64,000 bases of DNA, taken from NCBI RefSeq assembly GCF_001625305.1, contig NW_017803268.1, positions 2,027,334-2,091,333 of the forward strand, read 5' to 3'. This document shows, in pieces, positions 12,301 to 23,163 of the stretch; within the stretch, counting starts at the first letter, position 1; every line of letters starts with the position of its first letter. The stretch comes from Branchiostoma belcheri (lineage: Eukaryota; Chordata; Leptocardii; Amphioxiformes; Branchiostomatidae). The position numbers and the translations under genes were made by a program. The notes under the pieces are model-generated. The model was not told where the DNA came from and did not search any database. It saw only the letters and a program-made list of their open reading frames with translations.

Positions 12301-13139
12301 AGTACGGAGGAGGCGGCTACGCACAGGGTGGTTCCTACCAGTACGGCCAAGGCGGTGGTTACGCGCAGGGCGGCTCGTATCAGTATGGCGGCCAGGGAGG
12401 CGGCGGCTCGGCTGCAGATTCTGCATTCCTCGAGCGCATCCGGCAACTCCGAGGCGAGTCCAGCAGTTCGTCTGCCAACACTTACAGCTACCAGTTCTAC
12501 AGGAACAGGAGGAGGCGCCAGGCACCGGGCGGAGGGTTCGCCACCTGCGCATCTCCGTTTGCGTACGCCAACCAGGACATCAACACCATCCCGATCTCCA
12601 GCCTTATCTGCGAGGCCATCCTCTTCGTCGAAAACGGTCTGGCCATCCTCGTTGGAGAGGCCGCCTCTATGCCCTGTAACATCACCAAGGAGATCGGCAT
12701 CGGAAAGTTCTGGGTGACGCCACAAGGTACCGTGGTCAAGTTCGGTGGAAGCGAGGATCGCGTGAAAGTGGCTGACGACGGTACCCTGAGCATCGAGGCG
12801 GTGACAGAGGAGGATGCTGGTCCGTACGTGTGCATGGGAGGAGATCTGCCCGAAGTCTACTTCCTGAACTACGTGAAGGAGGTTACGACGCTGCCGCCGC
12901 CGCCAGCAACCGAGGCGCCGATCGTAGACGTGGAGGGCGGAGCCCCCGAATTCCCCGAGGGAGACTTCGACGGAATTCCCCCTGAATTCCCCGGACCTGG
13001 AGGTGAGGAATTCCCACCATTCCTACCCGGGGGAGAGGAATTTCCGTTTCCTGATGGCGGAGAGTTCCCCGACTTTCCAGAACTCTTTCCCCCCGAGCCG
13101 TTCCGTCCTGGCCGAGGAAGAGGCGACGTAAAAAAGTAG
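9396..13139 (+). CDS. Secreted LRR-Ig protein with Gly/Tyr/Gln-rich region and terminal RGD
   Basis: A single-exon frame of 1247 residues; the start is chosen because a signal peptide (MWKITGFALLVVLQVSVA) begins there. Domains in order: LRRNT cysteines (CPQDCFC, about residues 29-35), a first LRR block (59-205) with a C-cap; a second LRR block (302-392) with an LRRCT (NPWSCDCN); an Ig domain (about 445-535, Cys pair in LNCEI and YVCIA); another LRRNT (CPKVCRC); a third LRR block (569-805); a truncated cap (NPWHCDCN); a low-complexity GGQYGG/QQYG region (about 869-1005); a polybasic RNRRRR (near 1038); a second Ig domain (about 1062-1162); and a Pro/Glu/Phe-rich tail with RGD near the end. No membrane segment is seen. 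Known LRR-Ig proteins act in adhesion or recognition; a matrix role here is inference. It is a tandem paralogue of the partial gene at 1-459. Confidence 0.9.
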   Translation: MWKITGFALLVVLQVSVAQRQPGRGRVAGCPQDCFCYPNNVAYCRNMASIPVGLNPRTRGLLIADSSLTTIPKNAFMGLPYLIELNITDNLVSSIHPDAFNGLKKLQRLDLSNNKFKTFPGAALAKISKGLTSLNLGGNLIAGSLTADSFKGMEALEVLYMYNTNFTTVEDGLFSSLKKLTVLDLSKNNFQSLPEGAIKGLDNLKEIIMFGNPFACNKDASWLSGWIEKNPPEIGAGPTCMDPPRFAGYAAAALPSAVLGGEYEMVTIDCTVEATPPPEGDGRPPPVQAASIKGLVWKCPGTTVLKAGQFEEYTDLEELDISGNGIVDIEPGAFSSLNKLRVLYLSDNLMTRMKAPVLNDLKSLEIFDVSGNKFTYLPADIKERLPKIEFIVGYNNPWSCDCNLAANMDLIAHYFHEIPAICAAPQELEGREVREVPEEAMICTPPVITFIDEYVTVKEGGDAFLNCEISGLPVPPARWKTPDGKVVTIDEPVGNKEVLGNGTLWIKSVTGDDGGNYVCIADNGGGIARGNATLRVCPKVCRCLDILTVHCFDDEVSKIPSDTRLFLMLGTDLTEVKKGLFKDLKNLEELDLDNNQISDIETGSFEDLSNLRLLFLYRNAMEKLQSGLFKGMTNLLQIYLSSNNITTVEDGAFEGLENLQLIQLHKNQIEEIGDGAFKGLPTLIDLDLHLNNLSTIPGKAISSLSNLKRVQLFENRITMVKEDDFKDLENLQMIYLQNNFIQVVENGAFANLPALQWLDLSGNNIVVIPAGVFKGLDALQRLDLSNNALVTLPASLRTELPSLKFVIGAGNPWHCDCNMIPLRGWFGYSADQPPLPGSGPVSGDPPYRPYYEPDPLLNQEFLQYAGQGPYQTVGGGQYGGQYGGGQYGGQYGGGQYGGGQYGGGYDYSQQYGAGGGGYGQQYQYGAGGGSYGQQYQYGAGGGYDYGQQYGGAYGGQQGGAYGGYDYSQQYGGGGYAQGGSYQYGQGGGYAQGGSYQYGGQGGGGSAADSAFLERIRQLRGESSSSSANTYSYQFYRNRRRRQAPGGGFATCASPFAYANQDINTIPISSLICEAILFVENGLAILVGEAASMPCNITKEIGIGKFWVTPQGTVVKFGGSEDRVKVADDGTLSIEAVTEEDAGPYVCMGGDLPEVYFLNYVKEVTTLPPPPATEAPIVDVEGGAPEFPEGDFDGIPPEFPGPGGEEFPPFLPGGEEFPFPDGGEFPDFPELFPPEPFRPGRGRGDVKK

Positions 13140-14583
13140 AGGACTGACATGACAAACTGTGAGTAACCCACCATCAAACAGATGTGAAGGAAAGAGTAAG
13201 ATGAGAAACCAACACTGTTGTATCTTCCAGAAAGGTTTGAAACAATTGTAAACCTCATGTCAACACTGTCAAATCAAGGAGCTATACACACTTGAGGTAA
13301 TTTTAGTCCAAAAAGTCACTGTTGTATGAGGATACTGGTAAATTTGTAGGGAGAAATCTGGCTCTTCAGAATCAGAACCACAGTCCAGACCAGTTTGTTT
13401 TTGACAAATTAACAGATTTACCAGATCTACTGCCAGGGTTTCTTTGCATTCCATTGATGTACAAGTAACAGACAAAAAATACCAACCATAACAGAAGTTA
13501 TTTTTTTTCTTTTGACCATGCATTTTTTACTGCTTACTTATCCATAAGTGACCGGAAAGTTGGATCAGGTATAGCATGATAATGGTTGAGTAGCTGTGAA
13601 AATTGTTGTATTGGAGTTGATAGTATTCAACAGAAGTGTAGGCTGAAATGTGCTAAATTGTATATTTCTAGATACATTTGACCGTATGTCGCAAGCAGGA
13701 CTTGAAAACTGACTTTTCAGTCTTCAGTCCCATTAATATCTGTAGACAGATTCAAAATAGTGATGTATCAAAAATAGGGATATGTTATCTTTTTTCTAGA
13801 AGGTTATTGTATAATCTAGAAGCTTTTTCTGTCACAAGACAGTCATGATATAACACTTTTGTCTCAGAGGCATTTTTGGATTAAACTCAATGTAATGTGC
13901 TGCATCTGTCGTAGTCTGTCACTTAATTATACTTTGTACAATTGTCCTCAATGCACTACAACAAAATATATGTTTTTCAGCTTCCATTCTACAACCTGTA
14001 ATTATCCACATACTGCCAACGTCAATTACCATAAAAATGTCCATTCAATTGCATTCAACTTCATCACATAAACATTCTTCCAACACCATACATACATGTA
14101 CGTCAACTTCTTGCAACCTATCCTGACATTCCGTGAAATCAGATGAGAATTGTACCATTAACATAACCTGGCCATACACAGTTGATTTGAAGCTGTCATG
14201 ATGCTGACAAAAAAAATCTTTTTTTTTCATTGCAGCATCAGATTTTGGGTCTCCGAATGATGTCATGCCTGAAATCAAGTGTGTGTGTGGCCTTACAAAA
14301 CTGACCCGAAAGCCCACTTTAGACTGGGAACGGTATACTGATGCATAATGCTTCGAAATGCTCCATCTTTAAACACACAGGCAGCAGGCCACCCGTGGCG
14401 TGGGATATTGTGAGAGAGAATGGCAGTAGAGACACTAATTTTTTTCTTGGGACACAATACTGTTCATGTTACATTTTTCTTGCTCTTTAGACCTGTGTAA
14501 CGGTTTACCGACACTTTTCAACTAGAAACTGTTCATCAGCCATTCCCAGTGTACAGCAGGCCTAAACTTTGTAGAATACTTAC
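13140..14583. other. Intergenic or intronic stretch
   Basis: The first ~50 bases share TGACAAACTGTGAGTAACC with the 3' flank of the paralogue at 508-526, so this is conserved 3' UTR. The rest is AT-rich. One 113-base open segment after an acceptor-like tract (14236-14348, +) is described in the findings; nothing else is supported. Confidence 0.5.
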
Positions 14584-17500
14584 TGATACCAGGTCTCCAG
14601 AACTCTCCCCAAACAGCTGCAGCTCATCAAAGGAGCGAGACAATGCCTCGGTGTCGTTTGGGGTGACCGTGAACAGCCGGTTGTCATGAGGCGACCTGCC
14701 GACAGAAGGGACATCAACATCCTGGACCACTTAAACATCTATTAAAGACGCTTACAGAAGCTCAAACGACTTTGGCAAATACACAAAAATCCTAGAGGTG
14801 GTGTCAAATACATCAACATTTCAAGTCTAAAATTAGACATTTCAACCACATATTATTTTGAAACAACAAGTGTAACAAACAGGGTGTAAAGTGTAAAAAA
14901 ACATCTCCATTTAGTAAATAAAGTTGTAATGGACTGTCAATGTCCTGATTGACACTACCCATTGTTAGAACTCCCAGTCAACATACTCCACATTCTGAAA
15001 CAGTACAGGTTGTTTAGCCCCCTTTATACTTGACGTCAATTACTAAGTGACTGTATGGGTGAGAAAGTTGGATTTGTGTGGCACTTGACTTTATAATTGG
15101 AATATGATACAAGTATGATGCAAAAGACAACAAAACACACAAAGGTGGATTGCTCATTCCTTGACAAAGACTGGAGCTTTACAGTCAAAAATTTGGGTAA
15201 TTCCAATCCCTTGTGATGGAAATTACAGTTTAAACTGCTTCATAAAAATTGTTCTTTTTGTATGAAATTTGTTGCACGATCTGTCAAACATTTTGCCAAT
15301 TTGCAGTTGCTCAGCAGTCACAGGCTCTAGTTACACCAGAAACGTCTCACTCCGAAGTTGCTGGTTCAATTCAATGGAAAATTTAATGAACCTGTACTGC
15401 ACTAAAATATGAAGGCATACTTCCTCCTCTGTTGCTGACTACGCTGCCTCCAACGCCGCCGTGCCCCTGGTTGTTTTGTCACTGTTCGATGTTTGTCCAT
15501 CTTTTGCTAAAAGGTTCATTTGTGCAAAGACTAGAGGGTATATTACTAACACTTGTTTTCCCCATGTACACGTACACAGATTATGGCCTGTTTTTCCTTT
15601 TGTAGTTTGCTGTTTTGAACGTCAGAAGCATCCATTTACACCACAAATCAATATTGGCAATTTGAGTGCCTGGATTAAAAACAGAAACAACTATTAGCTC
15701 CAAATTTTCTTACAAATGTACTAACTTAGCAGAAGTGGTTATGTCAATTAATCATAAAACTTTACGGAACGAATATTTCAATATCATTAAAGGAAAATTC
15801 CCAAATGTGAAGACGTTCCTTTCTGTTCGAACACCCCCTAGTTAGAAGTGGTATAGCCCAAGAGCTGCAGGGCCCACAACAGCTGTTCACAACAAGGATG
15901 TGCCATTTTGGATCAATAAAGGGTGTTTTGACCTCTTATTTATAAGTTCTAGCTCATAAAGTATACACGAAACACTGAAAGGGTCGGTAGGGGGGGAGGG
16001 GGTTAGTGCAGAATGTTGTCAAATCAACAGGTTGACAAAAATTGCCTAACTCAGTAACTATGTGTCAACCCATGCTATACCTAACTTGATGACAATACTC
16101 TTAACAGTCCACACAGAACAACTAGGTCAAACCCTTGTCCACATACATACACACTTATACATGCTATCATAAACATACATGCTATTATAAACAATGCCTC
16201 TACATTCCGTTTGCATTTTTGCCTGGACTCTAAAAATACGGGACACTGAAACTATCAATGAAGGCCAATCTGCAATGAGGGCCAATATTGCTTTTCAGAT
16301 ACCTTTGACCCAGTGTTGATGTCACACTTCAGAGAAGGCACATGACAAGCCTCACTGGGTCAGTCTACTGAGGAAGACCATAGTGACTGGTCAAACGCTC
16401 TAGGTGAGAACAATCTTTTGTGTTGAAACAAAAGTTTAAACTTTAAACATAAATGATACCTCCATTACAGAGGTAAGACAAAATGTACTGAAATAGCTCA
16501 CCGTGTGATGCTGACAAATTTCTCCATGGCTTTCATCATGGCCTTGCTGCCGCCCTCGTGGAAGTGTAGAGCCGGCAAGGTCGCGCCGTCCTTGAGCACG
16601 AACAGCAGGTAGGACCAGCCCAGACTGGGGCTCGACCGGCGTATGGACTTCAACTCCGACAGGGAGAAGTTGATGGCATATCTGTTCTTCTTGGCATGGA
16701 AGTTCACCGACTCTGTGGCAAAAACAAGATGACTTGATGAGTTAAAATGCTGTACATGATAGCTTCAACTTTACAATCTCTGACTGCAAGCATGAAGGTA
16801 ACAAAAACTGTAATAATACTTTCCAAACTTTGTCACACAGTGTACATTACATCTAGGCAAATCCTATAAGTCATCTGTTTCTGACAGCTTTCTTTTCGTA
16901 ATATTACAATCTCTGACTGTAAGCATGGAGATAACAAGAACTGTAACAATACTTTCCACAGTTTGTAATGGATACACATTGTACATTATATCTAGGCACA
17001 TCTTATAAGTATAAGACATCTGTTTCTGACAGCTAACTTTTTCGTAATATTACAATCTTTGACTGTAAGCATGGAGGTATAAACTGTAACAATACTTTCC
17101 ACAGTTTGTAATGAATACACATAGTACATACACACTATATCAAGGCACATCCTGTAAATCATCTGTTTCTGACAGCTAACTTTTCATAGTATACAACAGT
17201 GTTCTAGCCACCATCTATCGTTCCATCATTTGACAGAATTTTGCCACTCATGGCGGACAAAAATTCAACTCGTGTACATGTAAATCTAAGGTACCATATA
17301 ATACCCTTTATGAGAGATCCTTAGGCCACACCAATTAAATTTCTTGGTTAACAGATTTTCTAGAAAAATAATGGAGCAGGCGGGCAAAAAAAATAAATAA
17401 ATAAAAACAGGCCTAGGCATCCTATTGTGGCCCAAAACGGTATGTTAGGAGCCATGATTGAAGTCAATACACCAGGCTGGTTCAAAATTTGAACAATGAA

Positions 17501-20500
17501 TTTTGAACTTTTAATGATACCATTGCATTAAAGGATGGAATTACTGTAACAACTAGAAAGAAAAGGACTGTTTTCAACTTTTCAGGGCAAAATATGAGCA
17601 TATTGCAGTTGATTCTGAATTTATTTTTAAGCGGGCAAATCCGTTAACCAAGATATTAAATTGGTGTGGCCTTACATGATAAAAACAAATCTTACCAGGA
17701 CTTGCCACAGTTTCTGCGGCACTTCTGTGAAAGCTCACCGTGCCCCATGTCGGCTGTCCCGCCCCTTCACTGCCCTGTACCTCAAAATTAGACTCCTCTA
17801 CAGCCTTCCAGTCTAGCTGGGCATCGAATCCACCATCCTACACCAAACCAGGGACACAGTTATGCTCTGGTCTACTCAAAACAACTCCAACTACATGTAC
17901 TTACCTTTGCAGGTCAGGTCAGTCTGTTCTCATGTGATCTATGAAAAACTTCAGAATCATAAAGTAACCCCTTATTCCAACGAAAGCAGTGAAATTTCTT
18001 GGTTCTTCTGCCTGTGGACGCAGCCTTTTCTGTTCAGTTTGTGGACTGCTGTTGCCTATTCAATTATAATCATTAGAAAAGAAAAGAAAAAGGCTTGCTG
18101 TAATTTAAACATAGAAAGAAAAGAGAAAACCATGACCACCATTCATGTGAACCACTGTGACACCAGTCATGTTGAATTGAAGTCCCTGTGAGCACCATGT
18201 TTATGTACCAAAATTAAAAGTAAAGTAAAAAGGAAACCCAAATCCAGTTTTAGAAAATGTATTACTATTTCTGGATGATGGCAGTGCAATTTACCTTCAA
18301 CCTTGTTGTGTTGGTCCTGGTCAACTCATATAATATCCTGTTGAACCATCTTATGTTGTACTGTCTAAACTTGCCTTGTCTATGTCAAGGTGGCATCTAC
18401 TGCAAAAAGTTGTCTTTGAATTTTGATTTGTTTCTCAACTTTAATACTTTGACTTCCAAAATTCGGAAACAACATACTAGGTTAGGTACATGTACACAGT
18501 GCATGTAGCTACTCATAACACCACCATAGACAAGGCATACTCATCTTAACCTTTAACATGCTACTCTGCCATACTGTAATTATTAGGTACACAGGGGCAT
18601 CCATAGCATGCTAAAGGTTAAGCCTACAACCCAACGATGACATCACATCCACGGATCCTGCCTATTACCTGACTGGCGAGAACCGGATGCGACCGGCTGT
18701 GACTGGTGGATACTAGCATTGGTGGGACTGATAACCGCCCAGTCAGGTTCACAGCCAGGGTCGTACTCCGGGCTGAAGTCCGTCTCCGTTTCCGTGGGTT
18801 TCCAGTCAACATAAGCCTCCAGACCCTAACAACATGTGGGTGAGTTATGATTGACACAGAAGCTGTGAGAGCCATTCCATTGAAGAACTTAAAAAGAGGA
18901 AAATCAGGAAACTTTCTTTCAGCCCCCCTCCCCTGTCATGTAGTTTGAGTACCCTATCTGCAAGCAGCTTTGTCAAGTTTTTAAATGGAATAGCCCTAAG
19001 AAAAACATTGTTATTCAATCCAGGTTGCCTTTCTTTCAAAGCTTCTTTGGACAAAGTCTGTGATAAAGAATCTGAAAAGAAAAACAAATGTGCATGCAAA
19101 ATCATTGTTGTGAAAGATGAAGCAAATGTTCTCTGAAGAAAAACACAGGAACAAATGAATGCAGGGCTGGAAAAAGATGATGGGACACATATCTCTAAAA
19201 ATGCTTTAAAATTAGCTAAAATCTGTATAATTAATGGTAATAATAGCTTTTCTAGTCATGTAACCTTAGGTCCTTCGACCCAATTGCAAGTCAAAATCCA
19301 AGAACCTAGAATTTTGCCTTAAGGCCTTGCTGGTATTCTTTGGCCTGAAAAGTGTGAATATCAATGATTTATGGGGAAAACATAGATAGATTAAGGTCAA
19401 AGAGCGGAGTCGTAAAATGAAATATCTAGAAGATTGGTCTGTGCCCCCAAATCAAATATTCCATGCAATGCATTTATTAGGCATAAATCAAATGCAAAAA
19501 GAGCATGACAGATTCATAAATAAGGCAGACATTGTATGCAATCATTAAAACATTATTTCACCATATTCTATTGAATACTACATAAAACAAAGTACAGTAT
19601 TCAAAACCAATCATAACTTATATTCAGAATTGAACAGCAATCGTGTAAAAACTATAATAAAAAATACACATAATTGCTAATGGTTGAATACAATATATGA
19701 TACTGCTTGCTTGAATTAGACTTGAAATTGATGGCATGTAATCATAAATGGAATACACAAATTTACAATAAGCTGTAACCAGCATGCACTTTGCAATAAA
19801 AATGCCATTATCTAATGCATTATCATCTAATACAATTCATTATTGTTACAATACCATGCATTTTACGGTATCGCCTGCTGTGCTAATGTATGCATTACCA
19901 ACTGAAGAGATTTTTTATGGCTGGTATATATCTTTGGGTAATAAAAAAATCCTTACCTTCTCAACCAAGGAGACTTTTCCTGCAAGAAGAGTGTCATCGG
20001 AGTTTGCCAAGGCAGTGTGGATAAACACACCTTCTTTCTCATAAATAACCTAAGGGGGAGACAAAAGAAATCATTTCACAGTATCTAATAACTGAATATC
20101 ATAATGTTTTATACATTCTAAATGTAATGCAGTACACTTTCGAGCTGTTACAACGTTAGGCCACACCAATTTAATTTCTTGGTTAACGGATTTTTCTAGA
20201 AAAATAATGGAGCGGGCGGGCGAAAAAAAAAGGCCTATTATGGCCCAAAATGGTACGATAGGAGCCAACACACCAGGCTGGTTCAAAATTTAAACAATGA
20301 ATTTTGAACTTTTAATGATACCATTGCATTGAAAGATGGAATAACTGTAACAACTACATGTAGGATGAAAAGGACTGTTTTCAACTGTTCAGAGCAAAAT
20401 ATGAGCATTTTGCAGTTGATTCTGAATTTTTATTTTTATTTGCATATCAGAAAAAAACGAAGCGGGCGAATCCGTTAACCAAGAAATTAAATTGGTGTGG

Positions 20501-23163
20501 CCTTAGTGGTATGTTTCAATGTTGGGGGACATGACAAGTGATACAGATATTTCCTTTCATTATAACAGTCCTCCAAATCTTGTTTTTGTCAGGATATTAT
20601 TGTATTGTCTGAGTGACCTGAATTTTTGAAACCAAGGGAAAGTTTATCTAAGGCTGTTCAAATCTTGTAATGCCCTCCCAAGGGATCGCTATGCCAAATA
20701 TGATACAGATGAGCTGATATTGTTCCAATTTTCAAGCCTTGATATCATATGCAAATAGATGTACAGAAATATATATCTCAACCACAATAAGACATTGTGA
20801 TTCATGTAGTATTTAAGTCATAGAAACTGACGTCACTGTGAACAAATGACTGAAAGCAGCTTATGACACATTACAACAACTGCCCTCATGAAAACCATGG
20901 ACTGTGAGTGTGACAGGGTTCTAGCTAGCGTGAAGTAGCGTAGGGGCCCCCTAAGCTATAATTTTGACCCCCTACACTAATTTTCAATACAGCGTAGGGG
21001 CATTGTGACTGTATTTCTTTGTTCAAGAATGCCAGATCAAATATGACAAAATTACCATAATACCAATCAAGGATACATTGTACACCTTAGAAGTAACATT
21101 TTTTCCCTTTGGGTATCCCTCAAAAAAGGCTCAAATGGCCTCTTTTTTAGCTCAAATTTTTAAAAGCTTCCGACCCATCTCCTCTCGACATGCGGCCAGT
21201 GCCACTACGCTAAAATTAAATCCTAGCTAGAAGTAGAACCCTGTGTGATGATATGCACACACCACACACAATGTCATGCATGCATTATTTGATGACGTGC
21301 TTGTCCACAAATTGGAAGGGTGGAGAATTTATGGACACACCAGTAAATCTAACTGACTGCACATCAAAGGTCATCCATGGGTAATGTTAGACTCCTGAAT
21401 GTCATGTCATCATGTGACATGTGATTCACCACTTCGTCTCTCAGTCATGTTACAATATGGATACATAGAGACACTCCGAAACTGTTTATATCATTCACAA
21501 AGGATCGTCTTAACAAAATAATATATGATTCGGGCATAAGAGAATGATGATTACTTCTTATTTCGTCCTGATATTCAAAGTTATAAATTTGTTTCTATAA
21601 TTTTGGGAACGAAATGAGTTGAGGAAAACACGTAAACACAGCATAACAAACAGTCAGGCCTTAGGGATTTGTTACCAACTAAAGTAGTTACTACAAAAGT
21701 GGTTTCATTACAACCACGACGTAAGTGATTGGTCCAGAGGGTTGAACAAGATTCGTTGATTTGTATTTTTAATCTCAAAATGGACTGTTGTGAACAAATA
21801 TGCATGAAAATTCCATATGACCAAAATTTGCACTTGCGCAATAATACAGTCTAGGGGTGGGTACCGGTATAGAAAATTCAGGTCCAGGTCCGGATCAGGT
21901 TCAGAGGATCAGGTCCAGGTCCGGACCTGAACCGGACCTGATTATTGTACAGTAGTATAGTATATCATATTTTGGCAAGCGAGACACAATTTCTTCGTGT
22001 ACACGACACGGCCTTGCATGAGGCCGCTTTTCCCGATGAATAATACGGCTGAAATGCCAGCACATCCACAAATAATTTGATCAAATACTTAATTGCTGCG
22101 ATCTAAAATCTTACAGGGTTCTCTTAGCGGGGGTTGTTTATTGTTTTGATTGGTAAAACGCAGGGTAAAATTTAGCCACGCCGCGGTCCACACTTCCGGG
22201 TTAAGTGACGACAAAATCACGTCGAAAACGCTAAAAATCCGCATAGAAGCATATATTTTCCCCAAAGATTCTTGAAACTATACATTTCTTCACTAGAATA
22301 TCGATGTGTGGTTGTGCAAAATAGAATTTTAGCGCCGATATCGAACAAAGAAAAGTTGTTTACATGCGCGTCGGCTCGCTCAAGTCTGCCGCCTCGCTCC
22401 CTACGCTGCCAGCAGCGGGCGCAACAACCAATCAGAGATGCGAAATGCCGACACGTGACGCGGGATTGCGTCACAATGGGGGAGGGCTCGCCGTGCACGA
22501 AATGTTTTTGCGTCAATATTCAGCGCCGTGTTTCAAGAGATTGATACCGGGAAACATTTTTTTTTCTTGTTTTTGAACGCATAAACATGGATTTAGGCTG
22601 ATCTAGTATGATTCAGGGTTATTTTTTTTTACCTGCCATGGCCAGATTATCTAAAGATGTGTGTGTTGTGTGTACAATCTACAGAAATGTACATCAGGTC
22701 CGGTCATCCGGTTTTCACGTTTCGGTTTTTTGGACTCGGTTCTTGAATGTTGTTCCGGTCTAAACCGGTCCGACTGAACCGGTACCCACCCTTAAAAAAT
22801 TACAGTCCACTCCATATAACACCAAATGGGGACAAACACGTAAGATCTAAAAAAAATGTCCGTTCCCATAAGTGGGACCAAAGCAGGCTTCAAGTTATGC
22901 CAACGAAGGATTGGATTATTCTCATGCAAAGTGGGAGTTGTCAAAAATTTTGACCAAACAGATTGGCAAATGTTTACATTTTTCGAACGCAATTTTTCGG
23001 TTCCAGAACGATACCTGAATGTCCAAACTACACTTAATCCGATCTAGTATTTCTCATCTACACGTACATGTATAATGTACTTGAGTTTGTCGATATATTA
23101 ACATAGAAAATGGAAGAAATAAAAGCAGAACTCCAAACTCACCCTTTCGTTTGTCGCCGCCAT
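14584..23163 (-). CDS. TBC1D15: TBC1 domain family member 15-like Rab GTPase-activating protein, N-terminal six exons
   Basis: Six minus-strand exons join in phase: 23163-23143 (MAATNER), 20049-19957 (VIYEKEGVFIHTALANS...), 18825-18669 (GLEAYVDWKP...), 17812-17696, 16712-16502 (LSELKSIRRSSPSLGWSY, LPALHFHEGG) and 14695-14584 (SPHDNRLFTV...LSRSFDEL). They total 711 bases (237 residues). The wording follows the N-terminal region of vertebrate TBC1D15 (IIYEQEGV, GWSYLVF, LPALHFHQG), the DUF3548-type Rab-binding part. TBC1D15 is a GAP for Rab7 working at late endosomes and mitochondria. All junctions are GT-AG. The exon 4 acceptor is weak in pyrimidines (...CAGCTAG) but is the only one seen that keeps phase. 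The catalytic TBC exons are not recognised in the window and must lie at coordinates below 1 if the gene is intact. The start has a TISU-like initiator. Confidence 0.85.
16771..17190. repeat. Three tandem units of about 135-145 bp in a TBC1D15 intron
   Basis: TTACAATCT(C/T)TGACTG recurs at about 16771, 16904 and 17050. Each is followed by AACTGTAACAATACTTTCCA-like sequence and CATCTGTTTCTGACAGCT. Non-coding; it lies in the intron between coding exons 4 and 5. Confidence 0.75.
17321..17674 (+). mobile_element. M2 family MITE, copy 1
   Basis: Ends TTAGGCCACACCAATTAAAT and its complement ATTGGTGTGGCCTTA. The inner parts contain GCGGGCAAAAAAA and GAAGCGGGC-like words and TTTTGAACTTTTAATGATACC. 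About 354 bp, non-coding. Its right end is only 21 bases from the splice donor of TBC1D15 coding exon 4 (exon end at 17696 on the minus strand). Confidence 0.85.
18826..19956. other. TBC1D15 intron 2, no other feature seen
   Basis: An AT-rich intron between coding exons 2 and 3. Frames in it are short and lack splice or domain support. No repeat family of this window was recognised here. Confidence 0.5.
20156..20505 (+). mobile_element. M2 family MITE, copy 2
   Basis: About 350 bp with the same ends as copy 1 (TTAGGCCACACCAATTTAAT / AATTGGTGTGGCCTTA) and a closely matching interior. It lies 106 bases from the acceptor of TBC1D15 coding exon 2, inside intron 1. Confidence 0.9.
21852..22793. 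mobile_element. Long inverted-repeat element with CpG-rich core
   Basis: Ends are (G)GGGTGGGTACCGGT and ACCGGTACCCACCC(TTAA). Subterminal stretches hold many TCAGGTCCGGA words, similar in style to M1. The ~940 bp element carries a GC/CpG-rich core (about 22140-22560) with a CCAAT-type motif (ACCAATCAGAG), CACGTG-like and GCGTCA words. No transposase frame is seen. It is inserted in TBC1D15 intron 1. Confidence 0.65.

Noticed and set aside
11898..12725. Long frames on both strands overlapping the Gly/Tyr-rich part of the LRR-Ig gene
   Set aside because: They are shadows of a GC-rich coding repeat; their composition (runs of Thr/Ala/Leu or Arg/His) is what the repeat gives in other frames.
12869..13258. 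Minus-strand Gly/Ser/Pro-rich frames opposite the LRR-Ig 3' end
   Set aside because: Antisense shadow of the Pro/Glu-rich tail of the plus-strand gene.
22217..22576. Overlapping frames on both strands in the CpG-rich block as coding genes
   Set aside because: They lie wholly inside the inverted-repeat element and arise from GC-rich composition.
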